This document shows positions 8,911-16,867 of a DNA stretch of 64,000 nt, in pieces. Both the position numbers and the translations under genes were made by a program. The notes below the pieces were generated by a model, which worked only from the letters and a program-made list of their open reading frames with translations, did no database searches and was not told where the DNA came from. The DNA comes from Bryobacterales bacterium (GTDB taxonomy: Bacteria; Acidobacteriota; Terriglobia; Bryobacterales; Bryobacteraceae): assembly GCA_020851555.1 (NCBI GenBank), contig JADZCM010000050.1, positions 62,001 to 126,000 on the forward strand, read 5' to 3'. How positions within the stretch are numbered: position 1 is the first letter of the stretch; the number at the start of each line of letters is the position of its first letter.

Positions 8911-10356
8911 TCAGCAGTCCGGGCCGAAATCGGCCTGGAAGGCGGCGACGAGCCGTTCGCCCCAGCCTTCGAGCGCGTCCAACCGGCCGTCGAAGAAGCG
9001 CAGGACCGGCGGCTCCCGGCGGAACTTCAGGCCGCGCACCAGGTCACGGCGGGCGTAGAGCCACCGGAGCCGGTCCACGGCGTACTCGACGTGCGACACC
9101 GAGTAGACCCGGCGGGGCACGGCGAAGCGGACCAACTCGAGATCCGAAGCCAGTTCCTTGCCGTCCCGATCGCGGTCCATGGAGATGGTGCCCCGTTCCA
9201 TGGTGCGGATGCCGGAAGCCAGGTAGACGGCGGCGGCGAGCGATCCGGCCGGGTACTCGAACGAGCCGAGGCCGGGGAGGAACAGCCGCGCGTCCAGGTG
9301 CGCCGCCAGGCCGCCCGGCGGGGTGACGGCGGGGAGACCCGCTTCCACCAGCCGTTCGACGAAGTGCCGCACCAGGTCGGCGGAGGCCCCGGCGACCTCC
9401 GGCTCCACCATCTCGCGCAGGCCGACGGCGATGGCCTCGACTTCCTTGGTGGACATGCCGCCGTAGGTGAAGAAGCCCTCGTAGACCGGCAGCCAGGGGC
9501 GGATGCGCTCGTAAAGCTCCTTGTTGGAGGTCGAGATGAAGCCGCCGCGCGCGCTGCAACTTTTCCGGCCGGAGAGATAACAGAGGTCGCAGAGATCCAT
9601 GATCTCGCGGACGATTTCCAGAATGGACTTGTCCGAGAAGCCCTCTTCACGCTGCCTGATGAAGTAGGCGTTCTCCGAGATGAGGCTGCCGTCGACGACG
9701 AGGAGGATGCCGTGATCCGCGGCGATTCGCTTCACCTCACGCAGGTTAGCGAGCGAGAACGGCTGCCCGCCGATCAGGTTGGTGGTGGCTTCCATGCGCA
9801 CGAAGGGGATCCGGGAGGGCCCGTACTCGTGGATCACGTGATGGAGTTTCTCCAGATCCAGGTTTCCCTTGAAGGGACAGGCGCTCTGGGTGTTCATGGC
9901 CTCGTCGGTGTAGATTTCCAGGACCTTGCCGCCGAGGATCTCGAAATGGGCGAGCGTGGTGGTGAAGTGGTAATTCATGGGGATGACGTCGCCGGGCTTG
10001 ATGAAGACCTTGGCGAGCAGGTGCTCGGCGGCGCGTCCCTGGTGGGCGGGCAGAGTGTACTGGTGGCCGAAGATGTCTTTCACGGCATCGGCCAGTTTGT
10101 AGAAGCTCTCCGAGCCGGCGTAGGCGTCATCGGAGACCATCATGGCGGCGAGCTGGTTGTCGCTCATGGCGTTGGTGCCGCTGTCGGTGAGCATGTCCAG
10201 AAAGACGTCCCGCGTGCGCAGTTGGAAGGTGTTATAGCCGGCCTCCTCCATGGCGGAGAGCCGGCGCGCGGCGGGGGGCAGGGTGGTCTTCTGGACGATG
10301 CGGACTTTGTGCATCTCGATAGGGATGGTCTGGCCGTTGGACAAACGGATACTCAT
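8911..10356 (-). CDS. Tyrosine phenol-lyase / tryptophanase family PLP enzyme
   Basis: 481 residues, start ATG 10356 with AAGGAA upstream. It is a fold-type I PLP beta-eliminating lyase aligned along its whole length with tyrosine phenol-lyase and tryptophanase. Conserved: DAYAGSESFY (phosphate site), PAHQGRAAEH, the PLP-contacting Asp222, and the Schiff-base Lys265 in SGRKSCS. The segment NYHFTTTLAH and the ending LRFFDGRLD look more like tyrosine phenol-lyase than tryptophanase. The Arg that follows the Asp by three residues in both known enzymes is Leu225 here, so the substrate may differ. It stands alone between gene-poor gaps, with no recognisable permease. Confidence 0.85.
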   Translation of the reverse strand: MSIRLSNGQTIPIEMHKVRIVQKTTLPPAARRLSAMEEAGYNTFQLRTRDVFLDMLTDSGTNAMSDNQLAAMMVSDDAYAGSESFYKLADAVKDIFGHQYTLPAHQGRAAEHLLAKVFIKPGDVIPMNYHFTTTLAHFEILGGKVLEIYTDEAMNTQSACPFKGNLDLEKLHHVIHEYGPSRIPFVRMEATTNLIGGQPFSLANLREVKRIAADHGILLVVDGSLISENAYFIRQREEGFSDKSILEIVREIMDLCDLCYLSGRKSCSARGGFISTSNKELYERIRPWLPVYEGFFTYGGMSTKEVEAIAVGLREMVEPEVAGASADLVRHFVERLVEAGLPAVTPPGGLAAHLDARLFLPGLGSFEYPAGSLAAAVYLASGIRTMERGTISMDRDRDGKELASDLELVRFAVPRRVYSVSHVEYAVDRLRWLYARRDLVRGLKFRREPPVLRFFDGRLDALEGWGERLVAAFQADFGPDC

Positions 10357-10473
10357 GGGGATGATTCCTTTTCTTGGTGGTATGAGGGGTGCAGCGAGAC
10401 AACCTCCAGGATAATAGATTCGCGGCGATTCTGAGACAGGCGCGCGGGCGGCGTTGGGGCGGCCGCAATCCAT

Positions 10474-10530
10474 CCGTGATCCGGTGTCCGGCCAGGGGGC
10501 CGGACGCGGGCGGAGGCGCCCGCCCCACGG
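10474..10530 (+). repeat. Interspersed GC-palindrome repeat, copy A
   Basis: An intergenic block running CGTGATCC, GGTGTCCGGCCAGGGGGCC, GGACGCGGGCGGAGGCGCC, CGCCCCACGG. Closely similar blocks occur at 29271-29336 and 40296-40364, always between genes. The block contains inner inverted repeats (GTCCGGCC/GGCCGGAC and GGGCGG...CCGCCC-like arms) and can fold. Orientation given is that of the reading; no coding sense is apparent. Confidence 0.7.
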
Positions 10531-10646
10531 CAAAGCGGCCGAGGGCCTCGCGGGCCGCCTTCCAGACGCCGGACACCGATTGCGCGCGTTGCGGCCCGTG
10601 GCGTTCTCCGCAATCCGGCGCCGTTTGCGACGGATGACGGGCGGCC

Positions 10647-10674
10647 TTGACAGGGGCGGCGGGTGGCATATACT
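10647..10674 (+). promoter_or_regulatory. Strong sigma-70-like promoter with downstream palindrome
   Basis: TTGACA at 10647-10652 and TATACT at 10669-10674 are separated by 16 bases, close to consensus in a G+C-rich gap. A short inverted repeat, AACGT-AAG-ACGTT, covers 10681-10693, near the expected start of transcription, and could be an operator. No gene begins close behind it; the next plus-strand gene is the FkbM methyltransferase about 490 bases on, so it could drive the polysaccharide locus with a long leader or a non-coding RNA. Confidence 0.55.
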
Positions 10675-10767
10675 GGATGAAAACGTAAGACGTTCGTATT
10701 TCCGAATCCTCCCCCTCGATCACTTCCCCCGCGTGTGAAGAGTATCCGGGCAGCAGAGCCACGGGAC

Positions 10768-10917
10768 TCAGGGAGCCGGAGGTATGCCCGGGCGAGCCTG
10801 TAGGCGCTCGATTTCGCGAATGGAGCGGAACAGGGCGCGCTCGAGTCCGAATTGATAGCGCCCGAGCTTGGCGAGCGCATTGCGGCGGTTGGCCTGGATG
10901 CGTTTTTGGGAGGTCAT
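10768..10917 (-). pseudogene. Internally deleted relic of a small acidobacterial-type protein
   Basis: A 49-codon reading frame: it begins MTSQKRIQANRRNA and continues LAKLGRYQFGLERALFRSIREIERLQ. From memory, the first half matches the opening, and the second half the closing helix, of a family of about 150-250 residues found in many copies in Acidobacteriota, whose centre carries a Ser-Thr-Gly-Pro-(Arg/Lys)-Thr motif. Here the two ends are joined directly, so the centre seems to have been deleted in frame. The rest of 10357-11168 holds a repeat, a promoter and otherwise nothing I can identify. Confidence 0.5.
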
Positions 10918-11168
10918 GGGAGCCGGCGACCGGCAGAAGCGGGAAACAGGGAACGGAATTGCCGGAACAAAGCCAAGGCAAGCGGCGCGGGATGAGCTGG
11001 TTGACTGTAGTTGCGCGGTGCGGTGCGGCGCGCGCCGGCGAGCGCGGGGCAAGGGCGGGACATAGGCGTCCGGCCTCCGGAGCGAGTGCCGCAGCGAGGA
11101 GCGCAGCGGCCGGGGGGTAGGGGCGTGAAAGCCACGCCAGAGCGGCGAGTTAAAGGCGTGGGAACGGG

Positions 11169-12047
11169 GTGAATGGAGGAGTGACGGGGAGTTGGGGCCT
11201 GGGCGCGAAGTGGCGCTATCTGCACGGCCACCCCGCCTATCAACGCAGCCCTTTACCGACGGTGCTGCGGCTGGCCGAGTGGCGGTGCCGCTGCGCACTG
11301 AGGATCTCAGGGACCGTCCGCTTACAGCACAACGTGCGGCTCCGGCTTCCGCCGAACTGGCGCGGCGTCGCGAAACTGCTTTACGCTTTCGGAGAAGCCT
11401 ACGAACCGGAATTGAAGTACATGGCGGCCATGCTGCGCCCGGGCATGGTGGTGGTGGACGTGGGAGCTTCCTATGGCGTGTACGCGGCGGTAGCCGCGAA
11501 GGCCGTGGGTCCGGCCGGCCTGGTGCTGGCCTTCGAGCCGGCTACAGAGGCGTTCCGCATCCTTGAAAACAACCTGGAACTGAACGGCCTGGGCAACGTC
11601 CGCCCGTTCCGATGCGCCCTCGCCAACACGGCCGGGAGGGCGCGCCTGGCCCACCATCCAGACCCGAGCAGGAACGCGCTGTGCGCGAACGGCAAAGGGA
11701 CGGCCAACTCGGAAGAGGTCGCCGTGGAGACCCTGGATGGAGTGGCGGCCAGAGAGGGGATTCAAAGGGTAGACGTTCTGAAGATCGATGCCGAGGGGTC
11801 GGAGGAGATGGTCCTGGCAGGGGCGGGAGCCCTGCTGGCGCGTTGCCGGCCCCTGGTGATCTTCGAAGTCAACAGAGACGCCGGCGCGGCGCTGGGACTG
11901 CACCCGCTGGGGGCGTGGCGGGCTTTGGAGTCGCTCGGCTATCAGTTGTACTCGATCGACGGCGATGGCGGCCTTTCGACAACGCAGCCTCCGCCTGCGT
12001 GCGGAAACGTGGTGGCCGTACACGGAGAGAACCGGTGCGGATTCTGA
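11169..12047 (+). CDS. FkbM family methyltransferase
   Basis: About 292 residues from GTG 11169; a second GTG at 11181 directly after GGAGGA is possible. The AdoMet-binding motif VVVDVGASYGVYAAVAAKA lies near residue 96, and DVLKIDAEGSEEMVL, the FkbM hallmark, near 200. FkbM enzymes O-methylate sugars or polyketides; in a polysaccharide locus such as this one they usually cap or decorate glycan chains. Its last 13 bases overlap the next glycosyltransferase gene, so it is part of the same transcription unit and appears to be its first gene. Confidence 0.85.
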   Translation: MNGGVTGSWGLGAKWRYLHGHPAYQRSPLPTVLRLAEWRCRCALRISGTVRLQHNVRLRLPPNWRGVAKLLYAFGEAYEPELKYMAAMLRPGMVVVDVGASYGVYAAVAAKAVGPAGLVLAFEPATEAFRILENNLELNGLGNVRPFRCALANTAGRARLAHHPDPSRNALCANGKGTANSEEVAVETLDGVAAREGIQRVDVLKIDAEGSEEMVLAGAGALLARCRPLVIFEVNRDAGAALGLHPLGAWRALESLGYQLYSIDGDGGLSTTQPPPACGNVVAVHGENRCGF

Positions 12048-13285
12048 TCTCCGCTTTTTCCTGTATGCCGGGCCTGGGATCCGAGCCGGGCATGGGTTGG
12101 GGAGTAGTTCGTCAAGCCGCCCTAAGGCACGAGGTGTGCGTGGTGGCCGACAGGCACAATCGCCCTTATGTCCAGGCGGAGCTTGCGGCCAGGCCGCTTC
12201 CCGGCGTCAGTTTCGTTTTTGCCGGTTCCCGCAGGCTGTATGCACGAACGGCCGGCAGCCGCCTGCCGGCTTACCTGTACTATTTTCTCTGGCAACTGCA
12301 CGCGTACCGGGCCGCGCGGAGGCTGCACCGCGAGCGGCCGTTCGACCTGGTTCACCACGTGACCTACAACAACTCCTGGGCGCCGAGTTTCATGGGCCGG
12401 CTCGGGATTCCCTTCATTTGGTGCGCAGGCGGCAGAGAGGTGGCTCCTCACAAGTTCTACCGCATGCTGTCGTGGAAGAGCCGCGTGGCCGAACTGGCGC
12501 GGACCGCGGCCGTCCGGGCCCTTGGCGCGCTGGTCCGCCGTTTCACAGGCTCGAGAGCGAGCGTGGTCCTGTCCTCCTCGGACCCCGCGCTCTGGGGCGG
12601 CCGCCTGCCGGTACGCCGGTTCCTGACCGGGGGACTGGACCAGGCGGAGGTGGAACGGCTCCGCCGCCTGCCGGAGCGGGCCGGGGGGCCGTTCCGTATC
12701 GCCTCGATCGGGCGGCTGGAGGGCTGGAAGGGCTTCAGCCTGGGAGTACGGGCCTTCGCTGAACTCCAGAAACACTGTCCCGAGAGTGAGTACCTGATCA
12801 TAGGAGAGGGACCGGAGCGGAGGTTCCTGGAAAAGCAGGCCGTACGCCTGGGGTGCGCGGAGAAGATCAGATTTCTGGGCAGAATGCCCCGGTCCGCTCT
12901 GCTGGCCCTGTACGGGCAGTTCGACGTGCTGGTTCACCCGAGTCTGCACGAGCAGTTCGGTTACGTGGTGTTAGAGGCGATGGCCGCCGGGCGTCCCGTG
13001 GTTTGCCTGGCGTGCGGCGGATGCGGCGAGCTTGTGTCGGCGGGCGGCGGCATCGCGGTGCCCGTGTCCACTCCCGAGGCTGTGGCCACGGATCTGAGCA
13101 CGGCGTTGCGCGAACTGGCGGAGGATCCGGAGTTCAGACGACGGGTGGGGCGGCGCGCCCGCGAGCGAGCCAGCCAGCATTGGAACTGGGACCGCGCCGG
13201 CGAGCGCCTGGAAGCCGTTTACCGGGAAGCCTTGCAGTGTTCCAGCGGGCGCGCCGCCGAGGCAAGACTGGAACCGGCGGGATAG
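12035..13285 (+). CDS. Glycosyltransferase, GT4 family
   Basis: 416 residues from GTG 12035, with GGAGAGA four bases upstream. The N-terminus RILISAFSCMPGLGSEPGMG and a GT-B fold place it among family-4 transferases. The C-terminal nucleotide-sugar domain shows IGRLEGWKGFSLGVRAFAEL and the E-x7-E-like block HPSLHEQFGYVVLEAMAAG near residue 325. It would add a sugar to a lipid-linked intermediate on the cytoplasmic side of the membrane. Donor and acceptor are unknown. It overlaps the FkbM gene by 13 bases and is followed 18 bases later by the flippase gene. Confidence 0.9.
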   Translation: MRILISAFSCMPGLGSEPGMGWGVVRQAALRHEVCVVADRHNRPYVQAELAARPLPGVSFVFAGSRRLYARTAGSRLPAYLYYFLWQLHAYRAARRLHRERPFDLVHHVTYNNSWAPSFMGRLGIPFIWCAGGREVAPHKFYRMLSWKSRVAELARTAAVRALGALVRRFTGSRASVVLSSSDPALWGGRLPVRRFLTGGLDQAEVERLRRLPERAGGPFRIASIGRLEGWKGFSLGVRAFAELQKHCPESEYLIIGEGPERRFLEKQAVRLGCAEKIRFLGRMPRSALLALYGQFDVLVHPSLHEQFGYVVLEAMAAGRPVVCLACGGCGELVSAGGGIAVPVSTPEAVATDLSTALRELAEDPEFRRRVGRRARERASQHWNWDRAGERLEAVYREALQCSSGRAAEARLEPAG

Positions 13286-13303
13286 CGCGGGGCCGATCAG
13301 AAG

Positions 13304-14623
13304 ATGCGCCAGGATATGCGAAACCAAGCGGCGGAAGGGGGCGCGCTTAGGGCGCTGGGGGCCTGGACGCTCGCGGACCAGGGTGTAGTAAGCCTGGGGA
13401 CATTCCTGACCAACGTTATCCTGGCAAGGAGCCTCACGCCATCCGAGTTCGGTGTGTACGGTGTGTACCTGGCGATTCTTCTCACACTGAATACAATTCA
13501 CTCCTCGCTGGTGATTTACCCGCTCACGACCAGCAGCGCTGCGTCATCCCCCTCCGCTCTGCGGGGTGCGGCAACCGGTTCGCTGCTGCTGACCGCCGGA
13601 CTGTGGGCGCCACTGCTCGCAGCGTTGCCACTGGCGGGCATCGCAATCGGCCACAGGGGGACCCTGCTCCCGGCTCTGGCGGTGGTGGTGTGCTGGCAGA
13701 CGCAGGAAACGATGAGGCGCGCCTTGATGGCCGGCCTGCGCCACAGGGAGGCCGTGTGGGGCGACGCTCTGAGCTACCTCGGCCAGGCTTTGGCGGTGTG
13801 GCTGCTGGTGAGGGCGGGGGCGGCAGGACTGGGAAACGTTTTCTGGACGATGGCGCTGACTTCCCTGGCTGCCGCAGCCGTACAGTGGCTCCAACTGGGT
13901 CTTGGCGATGTGACGCGGACCCGCCTGTGGCGTCTGGGATGCGACGCCTGGCGGCTCGGCAAGTGGACGCTGGCATCGAACGTCGCGGGCATCCTGTCGA
14001 GCCAGTTGTTCATCTGGGCTGTGGCCGGCTTTCGGGGACCGGCAGAGGCGGGAGCTTTGCTGGCCGTGTTCAATGTGCTGGGCGCAAGCCACCCGCTACT
14101 GTTCAGCCTGGGAAACCTGATCGTGCCCGCGGCGTCCGGGGCGTTTCGGGCCGGAGGCCCGCAGGCCGCCTGGCGGACAGCATGGAAATACGGCAGGCAA
14201 GGGATAGGGCTGGCGGCTCCGTGTCTCCTTCTGCTGGCGGCATTTCCGGAGTTAGCCTTACGTCTGCTGTACGGGTCGCACTCCGGGTACGTGGTATTGG
14301 CTGCGCCTATGCGGTGGGGCGCCCTGGCTTACGTGTTCCTGTTCGTGGGCCAGGTCTTTGGCTGCTACTTGGGCGCGCTTCGGGAGGTGAAGCGCGTGTT
14401 CAGGGTACAGATGCTTGGGGGCGCGATTGGCTTAGCAGCCGGCTTGCCGTTGGCGATCGGATTTGGAGTAGGAGGGGCCTGCGTGGGCCTGTGTGCGGTC
14501 AACATGGGAAGGCTGCTAGCTGGCGGCGCGCTCTCTTACCCCCTTCTACGGAGTCAGGTACCCGAGGCGGGTGACCTGTTGCGTGCCGTGTCGTGTTCCC
14601 TCAATGCGGGGCCGAGAACATGA
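13304..14623 (+). CDS. Polysaccharide flippase, Wzx/MATE-like
   Basis: 439 residues with about 12-14 hydrophobic helices and few charged loops. The first helix region GAWTLADQGVVSLGTFLTNV and the ARSLTPSEFGVYGVYLAI segment are typical of oligosaccharide flippases of the MVF/Wzx type. It would move undecaprenyl-linked repeat units from the cytoplasmic to the periplasmic face. The Wzy-like polymerase starts inside its stop codon (ATGA at 14620-14623), which fits a Wzx/Wzy-dependent pathway. Confidence 0.85.
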   Translation: MRQDMRNQAAEGGALRALGAWTLADQGVVSLGTFLTNVILARSLTPSEFGVYGVYLAILLTLNTIHSSLVIYPLTTSSAASSPSALRGAATGSLLLTAGLWAPLLAALPLAGIAIGHRGTLLPALAVVVCWQTQETMRRALMAGLRHREAVWGDALSYLGQALAVWLLVRAGAAGLGNVFWTMALTSLAAAAVQWLQLGLGDVTRTRLWRLGCDAWRLGKWTLASNVAGILSSQLFIWAVAGFRGPAEAGALLAVFNVLGASHPLLFSLGNLIVPAASGAFRAGGPQAAWRTAWKYGRQGIGLAAPCLLLLAAFPELALRLLYGSHSGYVVLAAPMRWGALAYVFLFVGQVFGCYLGALREVKRVFRVQMLGGAIGLAAGLPLAIGFGVGGACVGLCAVNMGRLLAGGALSYPLLRSQVPEAGDLLRAVSCSLNAGPRT

Positions 14624-16116
14624 TCCTCGGTCTGGGGCGGAGGACTGTGCCGCTGCTGCTCGGGGCAGTCGCGGCGGTCGGCCTCGGTGCCGGAGTCATC
14701 TGGAGCCCGGCTGCCGTAGTGGGGGCGACCGCTGCCCTTCTGGTCATCCCTTCTTGCCTTGCTCGGAAAGATCTGGCAGAGAAGTGGACGTGGTGGCCCC
14801 TCTTGGTGGTCCTGTGGGGTTATGCCTTTGGCGGGCGAACTTTCGCAGGTATCGGCTATGGGCCGGTGTACGTGGGAGAGCTTGCGCTTGGGGTGACCTT
14901 GTGTGCAGCGGGTGCCACAGGAACTCTACGGCGTCCCCTGGGCTCCTTCATTGGGAAACTACTGTTGGCTTTCATGATTTGGTGTGCGGTAAGAACCGTT
15001 CCGTTCCTGCCTGCATACGGCACGGCCGCACTTCGCGACGCGGCCATATGGGGCTACGGCCTGTTTGCGCTCGTGACAGCGGGTGCGATCCTCCACTATG
15101 GATCCCTGTTCTCGGTCGTGCGGCTCTACGGCCGAGCGATCTGGGTCTTCCTGCTCTGGCTCCTTCTCGTGGGTTATGTCCGGGTGCTGACGCCATCCGC
15201 AGCAGTCGGCAAGGTTTTTTGGCTGGGAGGGTTACTTAAGCCCGGTGACGTCTCCGTGCACTTGGCAGGAGTTGCCAGTTTCTTGCTGCTTGGTTTGCAC
15301 AGGCATGGGTCAGCGAATCTGAGAGGAGGTTGGATACAAGAGTGGCTCCTCTGGCCGATCTGGCTCCTTAGCTTCCTGCTTTCGGCTTCCCAGAACAGAG
15401 GCGGCCTCCTGAGTGTTCTTGTCTCACTCTCGGTCGTACTTGCTCTGTGGAGGCGAGGCGGGTGGGGCAAACTCGCTGTGGCAACCCTGTGCTTGCTGAT
15501 GGCCTTCACCTTCTTGGAATTGGATGTCGACGTCGGCGCCCCAAGGAAGGCTTCGCCGCAGCAGATCGTGGTGAACCTCTTGAGCCTCTCAGGTGGTGCC
15601 GGGTCTGTGAACGAAGGGACTCGGCAGTGGCGGCTTGGCTGGTGGAGGAAGATCTGGGGCTATACGGTACAAGGTGACTACTTCTGGGGCGGGAAGGGCT
15701 TTGGCCGGAATCTAGCAGATGAAGACGGTTTTCAGACGGATTCGGCACACTCACTGCGGAGCCCGCACAACGGCCACCTAACTATTTTGGCGCGGAGCGG
15801 TGTGCCGGGCTTCACTCTATGGCTCCTGCTTCAGATCTGTCTCTGGCTAGGGCTACTAAGACGCTATTCAGGGGCTGCGCGTGCAAAACAAACGAGGCGC
15901 GCTGCCCTCATCGTTTGGCTACTCGCATATTTGGCAGCATTCAGCGTGAATAGCGCCTTTGACGTTTACCTGGAGGGGCCGCAAGGTGGAATCTGGTTCT
16001 GGGTCATGTTCGGCGTTGGCGTGTCCATCGTGGCGGAGGCCCACTGGAAGAGAACACAGGCACCAGCCCCCCATTGTGCCCTTCTGCCTCAAACGGCGCA
16101 CTTGCGTGCAGTCTGA
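14620..16116 (+). CDS. O-antigen polymerase / ligase family protein (Wzy-like)
   Basis: 498 residues from ATG 14620, overlapping the flippase stop; an in-frame GTG at 14593 is less likely. About 12 membrane segments and the long periplasmic loop of the Wzy_C group: NEGTRQWRLGWWRKIWGY, then GKGFGRNL and PHNGHLTILARSGVPGF. It would polymerise repeat units in the periplasm. G+C is visibly lower here than in flanking genes, and more codons end in A or T. The change begins near the start of this gene and lasts to about 17.9 kb, which suggests that the polymerase segment was exchanged by recombination. Confidence 0.85.
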   Translation: MILGLGRRTVPLLLGAVAAVGLGAGVIWSPAAVVGATAALLVIPSCLARKDLAEKWTWWPLLVVLWGYAFGGRTFAGIGYGPVYVGELALGVTLCAAGATGTLRRPLGSFIGKLLLAFMIWCAVRTVPFLPAYGTAALRDAAIWGYGLFALVTAGAILHYGSLFSVVRLYGRAIWVFLLWLLLVGYVRVLTPSAAVGKVFWLGGLLKPGDVSVHLAGVASFLLLGLHRHGSANLRGGWIQEWLLWPIWLLSFLLSASQNRGGLLSVLVSLSVVLALWRRGGWGKLAVATLCLLMAFTFLELDVDVGAPRKASPQQIVVNLLSLSGGAGSVNEGTRQWRLGWWRKIWGYTVQGDYFWGGKGFGRNLADEDGFQTDSAHSLRSPHNGHLTILARSGVPGFTLWLLLQICLWLGLLRRYSGAARAKQTRRAALIVWLLAYLAAFSVNSAFDVYLEGPQGGIWFWVMFGVGVSIVAEAHWKRTQAPAPHCALLPQTAHLRAV

Positions 16117-16117
16117 C

Positions 16118-16867
16118 ATGGGTCACATCACGACAGAAGCCTCGAAGGAGGCTGGCGCTAGAGGAATCTTACTCTCTCGCTACAACTCGATCACTGGGAG
16201 ACCTACTCCCGAGCATACAGAAGCATGGAAGAGCATGCAGCGGTCGTATGTCCGAGTGCTTGGTCCTTGGCTTCCTCCTGACAAGGAAGCACGGATACTG
16301 GATGCCGGCTGCGGCGAAGGCGCACTCCTCTCTGTCCTGCGCGAACTCGGGTACATCAACCTTGGAGGGTTGGACATTTCTGCCGAAAACGTGGCTATTT
16401 GCCACAAGGCAGGACTATCGTTCGTGTATCAAATGGATGTCGTGCAGTTGGAAAAACATGATCCGACTGTCACGCTAGAGGTCATTCTGTTGATGGACGT
16501 GCTGGAGCACATACCTAAGGATCAGACGGTGTCGCTGTTGGCACAAGTCCGCGGAAGGTTGACCCGCGGCGGGTGGGTTGTGATCCAGACACCAAACATG
16601 GGTTGTGTGTTTGGGCACTACCATCGCTTTAACGATCTCACACACGAGTTTGGCCTCACCGAGAAGACAGCCATCGATCTAATGGTGGCTGCCGGCTTCG
16701 AACGAGTGGATGTACAGGTACGGCCCGCCTGGAACGCCACCACGTTCCTGGGGAGGATACGGGAACAGTACCTGAAGGTGCTTCATAGGGTGGTCTACCT
16801 TGCGGAGGATTCCAGCCGCCCGAGGATACCGACCAAGAACCTGCTGATCCGGGGAATCAAGCGATGA
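16118..16867 (+). CDS. Class I SAM-dependent methyltransferase (Methyltransf_23-like)
   Basis: 249 residues, ATG one base after the stop of the polymerase gene. Motif I, ARILDAGCGEGALLSVL, lies near residue 60, and motif II-III, LMDVLEHIPKDQTVSLLAQV, near 130. VIQTPNMGCVFGHYHRFND follows. This layout is common in UbiG/UbiE-like enzymes placed in polysaccharide clusters, where they methylate sugars or chain ends. Target unknown. The following glycosyltransferase starts inside its stop codon (ATGA). Confidence 0.85.
   Translation: MGHITTEASKEAGARGILLSRYNSITGRPTPEHTEAWKSMQRSYVRVLGPWLPPDKEARILDAGCGEGALLSVLRELGYINLGGLDISAENVAICHKAGLSFVYQMDVVQLEKHDPTVTLEVILLMDVLEHIPKDQTVSLLAQVRGRLTRGGWVVIQTPNMGCVFGHYHRFNDLTHEFGLTEKTAIDLMVAAGFERVDVQVRPAWNATTFLGRIREQYLKVLHRVVYLAEDSSRPRIPTKNLLIRGIKR

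Noticed and set aside
8770-10434. A 554-codon plus-strand frame opposite the tyrosine phenol-lyase-like gene.
   Set aside because: The opposite strand has a full family match. This frame is rich in Asp, Gly and His in the pattern of an antisense shadow.
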